From NCBI RefSeq assembly GCF_028769735.1, contig NC_088176.1:20645501-20709500 (forward strand): DNA of 64,000 bases, given 5' to 3'. Under the pieces are notes generated by a model. That model was not told where the DNA came from, searched no databases, and saw only the letters and a list, made by a program, of their open reading frames with translations. Position 1 is the stretch's first letter. Every line of letters begins with the position of its first letter. This stretch comes from Zonotrichia leucophrys gambelii. Taxonomy: Eukaryota; Chordata; Aves; Passeriformes; Passerellidae. This document shows positions 13,203 to 23,000 of this stretch, one piece after another. A program made the translations under genes and the position numbers.

Positions 13203-13317
13203 AATTAAATAATACAGATAGAAGAAGAAGAAGAAAAGAGAGAAGTTAACTAACAACATGAAGTTACTCATCTTCCTCACAGTAACACTGGGTGCCCTTG
13301 TCACGGGATTAGAGTCT
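13203..13317 (+). CDS. PLAU: PLAU exon 2: 5'UTR end and signal peptide (coding from 13258)
   Basis: The acceptor TTTTATTTTCAG ends at 13202. The 55-bp leader is purine rich (GAAGAAGAAG), an exonic-splicing-enhancer-like tract, and has no upstream ATG. Coding 13258-13317 gives residues 1-20: M-K, a hydrophobic core ([13 protein letters not shown]), then TGLES, i.e. a classical secretory signal peptide. Donor GTAAGT, phase 0. Confidence 0.93.
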
Positions 13318-16300
13318 GTAAGTTTTAAGTATATCAAAAGCCTAATCTTATTTCATGGAGAAAGGCAGACCCAGCCTGCAAAGCAGAGGGAAAAACCCTG
13401 AAGGACAGAACAAGAATCTGTTGTTGAATAAATTTTCTGGCTTTCATTTTCTGGCACAAATGTGAAGCACCAAGGTCAGCAAAATTATAGGGGCAATTGA
13501 TGAATGTTGCATCTTTGCTGCACTGCTTAGTGGAGAGGGTGAAGTTTCCTTCCCTGTTTAGGGACAGTGGCCAGTAAGAGCTGCTTATGTTCCTACAGCA
13601 TAAATAATTGTAATGTTGACCTGATGCAGTGGCACAGTTCAGTGGGGCTTTTCTGATCCTGGGGTTTTTGGGCTTTTTCAGTGATTTTTGTTTGCATGAC
13701 ATGGGATTAGTTTTTGTTCCCCATTCTGCTTTGCTTAATTAGAGCTGCACTTCTCATTCATATCCAGATTCCACAGGGTAGGTTCAGCAGGTAGCTACAT
13801 GCAAAAAACAAAACAGTTGAAGGTATGCAGTAGGGAAAAGATGATCAAACCACATAAAAGGAACTGCCTCCTTAAAAATCTTTTTTTTTCTTTTCCTGTA
13901 GATTTATAGCTGGAAATACTACAAGCAATATAAACGCAGATCAGACCACAAGGGTAAGCATCTGCCTGTTCTATTTGAACCTAAATGGAACTTATTATCC
14001 TGTACTTGTACAAGAAGAAAGATCCTTATTGATACTGAAACACCTAAAACCTAATTTTCAATTACATTTCATCTCCACATTCAAATGTTTTGCCTATAAT
14101 CAGTGATGTCATTGACTTACAGAATGCCCTTGTTTGAATGGAGGAACATGCATTACCTATTACCTCTTCAGTGGAATTGGTCGTTGCATATGTCCAGATG
14201 GATACACTGGGCTTCACTGTGAACTAGGTAGAGTATCTGTCTTCCTTAATGCTAACTCAATTGATTGGAAAGGTCTAAAAGATAGTCAAAGAATTCATAT
14301 GAAATGCCAAGTGAAAGCATTGCCCAGAGATATGACTGGATAGCCTTTAGCAGTTTGTACTAAGAGACTAAATGAGGAGAAGCAAGAAAATGCTGGTGCA
14401 AAATCAGGATCTCTAATTTCTTTGTCCCTGCCTCTTCACTCAATCTTACTTTTAGATTGGGGTGGAAAAACAAGCTAGTTTGTGGGTGGTCAGAAGCAGA
14501 AGAACTTATTAGACTGTGAAATTCACTTAAACTGTTAAAGAATTAATATGCATGCTCAAAATCCATACAGAGCAAATTTAATAACAGTATCTAGTCAGTC
14601 TGGATTTTGCATCTAGTTTTGAGTGTAATGCAAGAACTTTTTTCCTCATTTGAAGGATTTGTCCATGTCTGTCACAGAACAATTATATGCAAGAGCATGC
14701 TGCTAATAAAATATTTATTTTCTTAGACACTGACAGCACATGCTATACTGAAAATGGGGAGAACTACAGAGGGATGGCAACAGAAGACAAATGTCTGCCA
14801 TGGAACTTGCCCTCACTAATCAGGAGGGGTCGTTACCACGCTTACTCAGAGAATGCTTTGCAGCTTGGGCTGGGCAAACACAGCTACTGCAGGTAAGAAA
14901 AGCAGCACTCATCTTGTGGAAACTTTTATTATTACAGCCCCAGAGATACTTCACTGAGAAATGTGTTTTTAAAAAATAACATTACAGAGCTGAATTGTTG
15001 ACTAAAAATATTTAGAATGTGAGTTTCTGAAGCAATATTTCCCCTGGCATATATTACAACAAAATATTTTTGTTTTTTTCCAAATCACTTGGAAATTTTA
15101 AAATACTATGACTGTCTTTATGGAAAGAACACTCTTTTTATCTTTTAGAAACCCAAATGGAAGGAGCAGACCCTGGTGTTACACCAAAAGGGGATCTGCC
15201 ATTCAAGAAACACCTTGCAACATAGAGAAGTGTGGTAAGTAATATTAGTTTCAACACAATTGGGGTTTTGTTTGTTTTTTTAATTTTATTTTTAATAGCA
15301 CAAGTTTGGAGTTTATTTGTAAGAACATCTGAATGAAATTTTTCTTTTCACAGGGCCTACATGTGGTCAAAGGAGCATTAGCAAGATGTTCAAGATTGTT
15401 GGTGGAAAGCAGGCAGAGGTTGAGTCTCAGCCTTGGATAGCAGGCATCTTCCAAACCATAAGGGGCATGGATCTCTTCCTGTGCGGGGGCAGCCTCATCG
15501 ACCCTTGCTGGGTGCTCACAGCAGCGCACTGCTTCCACACTCCGTAAGTTTCCAGTTCCACGGCCTTCTTAGTTGACACTTGCTTCAACTGATTTCTTGG
15601 TGTGATGCTCCCTGAGCAACCCTTTGGAATGCACCACAGTAAGAATGTTCCTTTGATTGAACAAAACAAGAGCAGCAAAAGAAATATTAAGCCTCTGGGA
15701 GCCCACATCTAGCAGAATGAACTAGCAAGATGTGGACAGTTGGGTGGGATGCAATTTTAACAATTCAGTGTATATTGGTGCCAGGATTTGATTTTTACCT
15801 CAGCCCTTCCCTAAGCTTAATAGTTTTACTGATGGTGAGCTGTGTAATACATCTATGGCTGCTTTTTGTTGACTTTTCTATGGAAAGCTGATCCTTTTGG
15901 CATCCTGCAGGGGATTCTTAAGGCCAACGCCTTTCATTAGTAGCAACTAGTTAGGCATGTTTCAGAATGTCTAAATACCTATCTTAATCCCCTCAAATGG
16001 AAAATTAGGATGCTTTTCTTCAGAATATTGGATCAACTTTCAAAGCAAACTAAAGTTTACTTCTTCTTATCAGCATTAAAATAAATGTCAAAGAGAACTG
16101 GACTGAATCTCAGCTGTTGACCTTACTTTCAGAAATCAGTAGTCCTCATCAATCTCTCTACTCTCACTCAGGTCAAGAAGACCAATAAACAAATCTGTCT
16201 ACAAAGTTTTCCTTGGAAAGTCCATACTGAATGTTACTGATGATAAAGAACAAGTATTCATGGTTGATGAGATCATCTCTCACCCTGACTTTACAGATGA

Positions 16301-19130
16301 CACAGGTGGCAATGAGAATGATATTGGTAAGTGTTGTCTTAATATAAGCCTTTAAAACACTGGGATAGGTGAAGGCTGCATAATTGTGGCATACATTCAA
16401 AAGAAGTAGAACCAGAGATGGGAAGAAGGGAAGCAGGAACAGTCTGAAAACTAAGCCTGTGCTGACAGGTTTTGCACTTGTTAAGTTTTGGTTGTGGTGC
16501 ATATCAGGTGCATTACCTGGCAAGCAGTCTCTGGACCTGTGGAAGACATGGCTTTTCCATAAGCACTGGTGGCAGCATTGCATTTCTGCCATTTTATTGT
16601 GTGTCTAAAGATCAGATTGTATGTATAGTAAAAGATGAAAAAAATGCATCATTTAGGCTTCATCATATAGCATGGGAATGCCATATCAGCCACCTCATTA
16701 GCTGAAGATTATCTTGAATTAATTCAGACTTTCATAAAAACCTGGGTTTCACAAGTCTGTTCCTAAAGCAACCATGTCAGATATGGTTTTTTGCAACTTG
16801 AACAGACCAGACTTCTCACTCGTGCACTTGACATTTAGAACTCTACCATCCCTTCCAGATTCCTGCTGCTGCTGAAGTAAAGAAAATCCAAGAATATCTT
16901 TGTAAGCCATTCAGGGTAGCAGGTACTGCCCTCTACAGCCAGTCAGAAAGTTGATCTTTTAAACATCTAAAGATAGCTCAGGCAAAAGAGTCTTGTGCAA
17001 GAGTATCAGCCCCTATCCTTTGAGGAAGCAAGTTGGAACACTTGTTAATGTTAGTGTTGGGAAACTGATGTTGTTATTAAGTAATGACTTGTTCTAAAAG
17101 CAATGAGGGGAGCCGTGTGTAACCAGAACTAAATATAATTGCAGCTATTCCCATTAACTGTACCAAGTACTCCTATTGTCAGAACTTGAGGGGAAAACTT
17201 TACCAATCTAACTGTGTATTTTCTGACTTGGTTCATAGCTTTGATAAGGATAAGGACAACTTCTGGACAGTGTGCAGTAGAATCCAAGTATGTCAGAACA
17301 GTCTGCTTGCCAGAGAGGAACCTCTACTTAAAAGAAAATACACACTGTGAAATAGCTGGCTATGGAAAACAAGATTTTTGTAAGTAAATGACTTCTTTTC
17401 CCAAAGCTGGTCTTCCACAATGGTGGGAATGTGGTGATTTTTACACCATGATCTGTGAAGTGTTAAAAAAGGATTCCTTTCCACTGTATGTGTATTCCAT
17501 GTGCATTTCTTGAAGATGACCTTTGCTATCATCTTCTCTAGTTGTCTATGGCATTTCCTAACTGATGCTTCTCTCTCATATCAACCATACAAAGTAAGGC
17601 AAAATATAAACCACAAATTTTATTGTTCCTGATGTGATGAGGAGCAGAAAAAAATGTGTGGGAGGATTAGCAAGGGATTGTGTTTGTGCAGATTTTCCAT
17701 CAAAAATTATTGAACTCTTTCCTTCTAAAAACTAAACTTTGTATTTTGTGTTTGGACCACTTGTTTTTCTCTTTGAAACCTTTTTATGAACAATAAAAGC
17801 AAACCAATACTGCATAAGGTGAAAGGTGAAAGTAAGAACCTCAATGGAGAATTGGAATGGTTATGCTAATTTAAGTGCAGAACTTGTGTTATGGGGGGGT
17901 TTCTTGCTGCTTTTTGTTTCTTGGAGAGTGAGAACAATGAAATACTTCTTGTTTTTGCAGATGACATCTTCTATGCTCAAAGACTGATGTCAGCCACTGT
18001 GAACTTAATATCACAGAGAAAATGCAAATATGAATACTATGACAATATTAGAGTTACTGACAACATGGTCTGTGCTGGGGATCCCACATGGCAGATTGAT
18101 GCCTGCAAGGTAGAATTGGTTTGGTTTATTTTCTAAATAGCTTCAAATACATGCACAATACTACATGGATCAGTTGGCAGCATCTTGTAACTCTACTAGT
18201 CACTAGAGTCTCTAATGTAACTAGAAATTACTATGTCAGGTGGAGTTGACCTGTTGTGTGGCCAAATATCTGGAATAAAGTTGGAATCCACAGTTAGGTT
18301 TTACCCCCTCCAGGCCTTCCTTTGGAGGTGCAAGTGCAGTGCCTTAGCTTCTGTTTTTCCTCAAGGCCTTATTTTCAATCTATTCAAGCAATAGCTGATA
18401 GATATCCATCAGAGCTATATAGCAACTGTTCTAATCTCAGTTTGCACATTAACTATAGCTTTGCAAGGGTACATTAAGGGGACACTGAGCGCCTCCAGGT
18501 TCCTCAAAACTAGATTGATTTCCCTGCACCTTACTGGGCTGAGTGACTATAGGAGCCACTGCAAAGAACAAGCATCCTCAAGCGTAAGAGTGTCTTATGG
18601 ACAGGGAGAGAGTTGATTCTGTGATGAAGAAATAGGACATGTTGGCCTTGACCTTGTATCACAACTCTAATATCTATGCTTATAAACTTGGGATGGGGAT
18701 GGAGGGTTGTTTTCCAAGGTAACTGTTCTCCTGGTATCCTGTCAGGGGGAACTAGAGATCGCAGCTTTTAGAGACTGTTCAAGTCACAGCAGATGCCAAA
18801 CCTTCTGTTCCATCTAAGCAATGTTCTCAAAGATCAAAGCTTTAGCTCATAGGTCCTCAGTAGCTTGCTTAACTCTAGAAAAACAATCACAGCCTCCATC
18901 TGCAATGACCTAATATGTTCTCTTTCTGTTGTCAGGGAGATTCCGGTGGCCCCATGGTCTGTGAGCACAATGGCAGGATGATGGTTTATGGCATTGTCAG
19001 CTGGGGAGATGGGTGTGCAAAGGAAAACAAGCCTGGTGTTTACACCAGAGTTACTCAATACCTTAACTGGATTGACTCCAGCATGAATGGGCTAGCTGCC
19101 AAGAGTCGTTTTCTTCCTGAACCAAAGTGA
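13258..19130 (+). CDS. PLAU: Urokinase-type plasminogen activator, complete, 10 coding exons
   Basis: Secreted serine protease that cleaves plasminogen to plasmin in pericellular proteolysis, cell migration and fibrinolysis. Coding exons: 13258-13317, 13902-13953, 14123-14227, 14727-14892, 15149-15234, 15354-15543, 16172-16326, 17239-17379, 17961-18109, 18936-19130. They total 1299 bp, i.e. 432 residues plus TGA; human uPA is 431. Domains: signal peptide about 1-20; EGF-like 39-70 with six Cys (39, 41, 47, 59, 61, 70); kringle 78-156 with six Cys (78, 95, 127, 138, 151, 156); three-residue linker; protease from I171. Activation site K170/IVGG; triad H215 (TAAHC), D270 (NDIAL), S371 (GDSGGP); S1 aspartate D365; interchain disulfide C160-C294 inferred. 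The start ATG is the first in the spliced mRNA, in a good context (A at -3). No frameshift or stop interrupts the frame, so the gene looks functional. Confidence 0.97.
13318..13901 (+). other. PLAU intron 2
   Basis: GT-AG, 584 bp, with a strong polypyrimidine tract (about 13881-13898) before the acceptor. The 122-codon minus-strand open frame at 13334-13702 lies wholly inside it and is judged incidental. Confidence 0.85.
13902..13953 (+). CDS. PLAU: PLAU exon 3: mature N-terminus
   Basis: 52 bp, residues 21-37 plus one base. It encodes a Tyr/Lys/Arg-rich segment ([17 protein letters not shown]) ahead of the growth factor domain, more basic than the short human N-terminus as I recall it. Ends in phase 1 with donor GTAAGC. 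Confidence 0.9.
14123..14227 (+). CDS. PLAU: PLAU exon 4: EGF-like growth factor domain
   Basis: 105 bp, residues 38-72, a single-exon EGF module in the usual phase 1-1 arrangement. Cysteines are 39, 41, 47, 59, 61 and 70. The loop between C47 and C59 is the counterpart of the human uPAR-binding omega loop and has the same length (11 residues between cysteines) but different key residues. Donor GTAGAG. Confidence 0.95.
14228..14726 (+). other. PLAU intron 4 (between EGF and kringle exons)
   Basis: GT-AG, 499 bp, acceptor TTTATTTTCTTAG. The open frame runs from exon 4 to a stop at 14341-14343 but is not coding beyond the donor. No repeat recognised. Confidence 0.85.
14727..14892 (+). CDS. PLAU: PLAU exon 5: kringle, first part
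   Basis: 166 bp, residues 73-127 plus two bases. Carries kringle landmarks NYRG, CLPW and the [12 protein letters not shown] motif. The first two kringle cysteines (78, 95) are 17 residues apart, against 21 in human by my recollection, so this loop is four residues shorter. Ends in phase 2, donor GTAAGA. Confidence 0.95.
15149..15234 (+). CDS. PLAU: PLAU exon 6: kringle, second part
   Basis: 86 bp, residues 128-156 plus one base. Begins with [12 protein letters not shown], a hallmark kringle motif, and ends with the last kringle cysteine, C156. Donor GTAAGT. The phase 2 to 1 pattern matches the two-exon kringle of plasminogen activators. Confidence 0.95.
15354..15543 (+). CDS. PLAU: PLAU exon 7: linker, activation site, catalytic histidine
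   Basis: 190 bp, residues 157-219 plus two bases. Only G-P-T separates the last kringle Cys from C160 of the interchain disulfide. The activation peptide end is SKMFK170, then I171-V-G-G, so plasmin-type cleavage after K170 is expected. The catalytic histidine H215 lies in LTAAHC. The exon also encodes the 37-loop (residues about 190-199). Donor GTAAGT. Confidence 0.96.
15544..16171 (+). other. PLAU intron 7
   Basis: GT-AG, 628 bp, acceptor CTCTCACTCAG. AT-rich; no repeat or embedded gene seen. Confidence 0.85.
16172..16326 (+). CDS. PLAU: PLAU exon 8: protease domain, catalytic aspartate D270
   Basis: 155 bp, residues 220-271 plus one base. Contains two N-glycosylation sequons, N226-K-S and N240-V-T, and ends at NDI with catalytic D270. 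Donor GTAAGT. Confidence 0.95.
16327..17238 (+). other. PLAU intron 8
   Basis: GT-AG, 912 bp, the second longest intron. The acceptor (TTCATAG) has a weak pyrimidine tract, but the next exon is certain from the protein. Open frames at 16384-16608 and 16472-16705 are incidental. Confidence 0.85.
17239..17379 (+). CDS. PLAU: PLAU exon 9: protease domain, middle
   Basis: 141 bp, residues 272-318 plus one base, starting ALIRIR directly after the catalytic aspartate. It carries C294 in TVCLP, the expected partner of C160 joining the two chains after activation, and the EIAGYG motif. No long open frame marks this exon, so frame-based gene finding would miss it. It is supported by clean splicing (phase 1 in, phase 1 out) and trypsin-fold homology. 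Donor GTAAGT. Confidence 0.93.
17380..17960 (+). other. PLAU intron 9
   Basis: GT-AG, 581 bp, acceptor CTTGTTTTTGCAG. No repeat recognised. Confidence 0.85.
17961..18109 (+). CDS. PLAU: PLAU exon 10: protease domain, S1 specificity aspartate
   Basis: 149 bp, residues 319-368. Ends with D365-A-C-K, so D365 is the S1-pocket aspartate (chymotrypsin 189) giving Lys/Arg specificity. Residue 190 is Ala and residue 192 is Lys. Phase 0 donor GTAGAA, weaker than the others. Confidence 0.95.
18110..18935 (+). other. PLAU intron 10
   Basis: GT-AG, 826 bp, acceptor TCTTTCTGTTGTCAG. No repeat or nested gene seen. Confidence 0.85.
18936..19130 (+). CDS. PLAU: PLAU exon 11 coding part: catalytic serine and C-terminus
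   Basis: 195 bp, residues 369-432 and TGA (19128-19130). Starts GDSGGP with catalytic S371, then [10 protein letters not shown] and PGVYTRV, the standard end of a trypsin-like protease. The tail after the last Trp ([19 protein letters not shown]) is longer than the human tail as I recall it and differs in sequence. Confidence 0.97.
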   Translation, partial: GDSGGPMVCEHNGRMMVYGIVSWGDGCAKENKPGVYTRVTQYLNWIDSSMNGLAAKSRFLPEPK

Positions 19131-20040
19131 CCTGTTTTTGACAGCTGGACTGAAATGAACGAAATTTTGCCTATACTGACACCAGGACAGTGAAGACCTG
19201 AATGTCATAAGAGGCTTTCATTTTGAATGCTTGTGTGGTCAGTCACTCAGATCAGTGTTCCTGAGGCATGAGGCAGAGAGAGGGTTGATATTTTATCTTA
19301 CTACTCTGAATTACCTGGAAACCACTCAGTGGAAAGCTAAAATATTTAACATTTAAATGAGTATTCCCATGCATGATACTATGCATAGCAAGTTAGCTAT
19401 CTACTCCATTTATGAACCAGCATTTGCTCTGGAAATAGATACCGTTTCAACTTACTTAACTCAGGTATTCATTTTATACATGACCTGAGTCTAAAATTTC
19501 CCCTTATTGTACTGAATAATACTAAGTCTCAAGTCCCACAAACCTAGCCTGTTAAGACCAGTACTCAGAGAGTGATCAGACTTGGCATCAAAAAGTTGGG
19601 GGGAAAAAAAGTAGTAGTTGAGTCAGCATTACAAACTGTTAATGTATTTAACTTGAGAATTGTGCTGCAAGGCAGCAAATTGGAAAGTTTCTGGGCTTCC
19701 AGGTCATGTGTGAAGGTGTCCCCTGGAAAGTCTGATTATGCAACTTCTACATCTACCTATACACCCTGGAGAAGATTTAAGGACTTGGCATTTGTCAAAT
19801 GCTGCAGGCATCAAAAGTCAGAAATTTATTTCCATTCATTTAACTGATAGTATATGGAAGTGATATTTTTTCCTCTGACTTATTCTGGGTTTATTTTTAA
19901 ACTTGTTTTTGTTTTGTAGATTTGAATTATTTGTATGAGGGCTGGAACCTCAAGCTTTATTTAAATTATTTTTACTGTGTTTAACTTATTGTTTGTATTA
20001 TGGATGTTAACTATCATTAAAAAAAACTTTCTTCTTATGT
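19131..20040 (+). other. PLAU 3'UTR, AU-rich
   Basis: About 0.9 kb, from the stop to just beyond the poly(A) signal. It holds at least seven ATTTA pentamers (19344, 19351, 19408, 19646, 19824, 19838, 19959), most densely in the last 220 bases. Known: uPA mRNA is short-lived and regulated through AU-rich elements in its 3'UTR. The open frames inside it (19572-19847) are not coding. The cleavage point is inferred. Confidence 0.8.
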
Positions 20041-20050
20041 ATGTTTCTCT
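20016..20050 (+). terminator. PLAU polyadenylation signal ATTAAA
   Basis: ATTAAA at 20016-20021, followed by a T/GT-rich stretch (about 20029-20050, CTTTCTTCTTATGTATGTTT) that fits a downstream element. It is the last hexamer before the sequence becomes ordinary intergenic DNA. Cleavage is expected around 20035-20045. Confidence 0.75.
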
Positions 20051-23000
20051 TCTCTGGAAAATAGAAGGGTGACTCAAAAGAGAATTGTCATTATTAAGTT
20101 CTAATCTCTCTGTAATCTTACTTAGTAAAACATAAGTATTAGTGAAGAATTTGATATGCATAAGCTAAATTATTTTTCTAAAATGCACATGGGTGTCTGT
20201 GAAAAGGCTACTACAGCTGTAGCTTTATGTAGTTGGGGTACATGAACCTTGCACACTGGTGATGGAATGATAGGAAGAAGAACCTTGATGAAGTCTGGTC
20301 CTTAAGACTCAAGACTGAACTAGGTAACATCTCCACTCTTTGCAGTGCTGTTATTGTTGTCATGTGTCCTTAGACTTCAGTCCCCTTTCTATAAAAGGGG
20401 TGGGACAATACTTCCCTTTTCCCACAGCTGTGCCTGGCTCTGAGCTGTCAGGAGTGAGAGCTGACAACTGTGTGACTATACTGAGACTAATGCCCTGACA
20501 GCCCAGTGGTGGACAGGGACACCAAGCACCGCTGAAAACTTGAAATGATTACTGGCACTGCTGGATTGCAATCTGCTAGGCAATACAATTTGTGGTTGGG
20601 ATCTGCAACTACATTTGTTAGTGGAGTTTACCACTGCCTGTGGTAAAGCTATTTGGGGCAAGTTTGTGGACTCCTGATTCAAGTTTGTGCAGGGAGCTGG
20701 TTACAATTGCATTGTTTCTGGAGTTAGATCTCTTGTGAGAGATGAGAGACTAGAGAGACTGTGAGAAGAAAAATATCTCTTCACTGCTGCTTTTGACAGC
20801 AACTACCAGGACTGCTTGACCAGTGCTAGCAGAGAATGCTTCATGCCCAAAGTAAGCAATGGTAATACAGTTTTAGACAAAAATATTCTAGGTTTTAAGC
20901 ATGTCTTTTTCTTACTTTATTATTCCACTTTAAAATGTAGCAAAATACTTAAATCAGTGAATCTTCAACAGGTGGAGATTATAAATACCTTCATAGCCAT
21001 TGCATATGATTTTCATTGCAATGAACAGCACATTTATCATTGATTTCTCTAGGCTTTTTCTGTGCAGAGATATAATTTAAATTTCAACTTATTTCCATAA
21101 TTATGTGTATAAGTAAGAATGAGTGAAAAACCAAACTTGCATTTAGGTGTTCTTCAGTCTGAAGTCCAGGGAACTCTAGGTAGGTAAAGTATAAAGAAAG
21201 ACAGGATCTTGAAAGCAGAGAACATTTAGATGCTGTTTGGGTGTGCATCTTATTTGTTTGGTTTATATTGGATAAGTTATTCCAACAAAAATTAAATTTT
21301 TAGACAAACACACTATACATACACCTCTGCCCTGGCTGCTATACCATTTTATAGAGTCTCCTTCAATGTTCTTTGGCCCCACAGCTACAGTATCAACTGC
21401 CTGACTAGTTATCAGAGCCTGGAAAAATGAAGGGCAAAGATGAGAGCACAGTTTGGCAAAATGTCCTCTTCCTGCAACAGAATCCCCAGGAATGACTCTC
21501 TTTCCATGTTACAGAGAGTGAGCTGGTGTTGGTCCAGGTTGAGGTGCTGGTGAAGATGGAAAGAGCCCAGAGACCTGTGCATAGAGGCTGGCAAACACCC
21601 CTGCAGAGTGACAGGAGCGTGACCAGAGAGAGGATGGTTTTGGAAGATGCTAGGTATCTGCTGGGTACAAACATACATGCAGGACAAAATTTGCTATCAT
21701 AGAGCTACTCTTAGTTAATATGGGTCATTGACTTCAGGTATCTGCTGGCACTAGAGAGGAACACAATAGGAGTCCAACAAGTATTTAGAAGCAGCTCAGA
21801 GGTGGGCATCAGCCCAAGTGAAGAGATCATACTCTCGGAAGCATTAGAAGCATGACTAACATGATCTCAAGTTCCTACTTATCTTCAATTCTCCCACAGA
21901 AGAAAGACATCAAATAAAGAGGAAAAAGCAGTATCCGATGTGTCCAGAGCACAGAGGAAGCTTGTTCAACCTGTCAGCTCCTAGGAGGAAGTGATGCATC
22001 CTGAATGAACAGACCACTTGACCTTATATAGCTGAAGCTTTCTTCATGGAAGTGAAACTAAAATGTGACTCAAAGCACTTAAAAATAAAATCTGTTATAA
22101 AAAAACCTAACGGATCAGGAAATGTAACACATCATCATCCATTTGTTACACCACTTCCACGTGGAATTGTATGCATGAGAGTATTTTGCTTGTGCATATT
22201 GAAACCTGAACTAAAAACCCAACATGACTATTCGGTCACTAAGCCTTTGCTCACTTCTGACACCTAACCACAGCTCTTGTTTTAGGCCTAACAAGCACAG
22301 AATTTATCCATAAAAAGAGAATCAAATCGTTCTGCATCCATCAGTCTTGTAATTTCAGGTTTCAGATATCCCCATCTTAAGCTGAAGTTTAAAAGGTGAC
22401 ATATTTGAAACACTACATATTCATTGAAGAAAAAATCTGATTTCAAACTTGGTCTGGAATAACCCTTCCAAATCCATCACAACTCATGCAATATACCAGT
22501 GGACAATCTGAACAGAATTTGGGTTGTGCTGTTTAACCTCTTGGCAAGTGAATGAAATGAACTATGAGAAGTGGAAACACATGCATTTGAAGGAACAAGG
22601 GCTATGTACTGAATGAACAGCAAAATGAGATGCAGACCCACATGAGCAGTATGCTCAGTTCCTGTGTGCAGCTCCATAGCTACAGCCAACAAGTTGACTC
22701 ATTGGGATTTGGGCAGCACCTGCCTGGTAGGATACTCTCATGATCTTTGAAGCTGGAAAGGGCTGTGAGAATACCAGCATCCAAACAGAACGCAGAGTGA
22801 ATGCAGCAATCCAGAGTCATTGACAATGAACAAGATAATGAAGACAAACAGGAATAACCAAATGCACAGAAGTAGATGAGTGATGACTGGTACTAAAACA
22901 GATCCAGAAAGCATTGCAGACCACAGGCTGGATTTAAGTCAACAGTGTTGAGTAAAAAACTGTAAACATACGGACATGTACTTCAGGGCACAGTCTGTAA

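Noticed and set aside
22738..22800. GAAGCTGGAAAGGGCTGTGAG, reminiscent of a CR1 tail
   Set aside because: Too short and diverged, and without the terminal repeat; not enough to call a CR1 copy.
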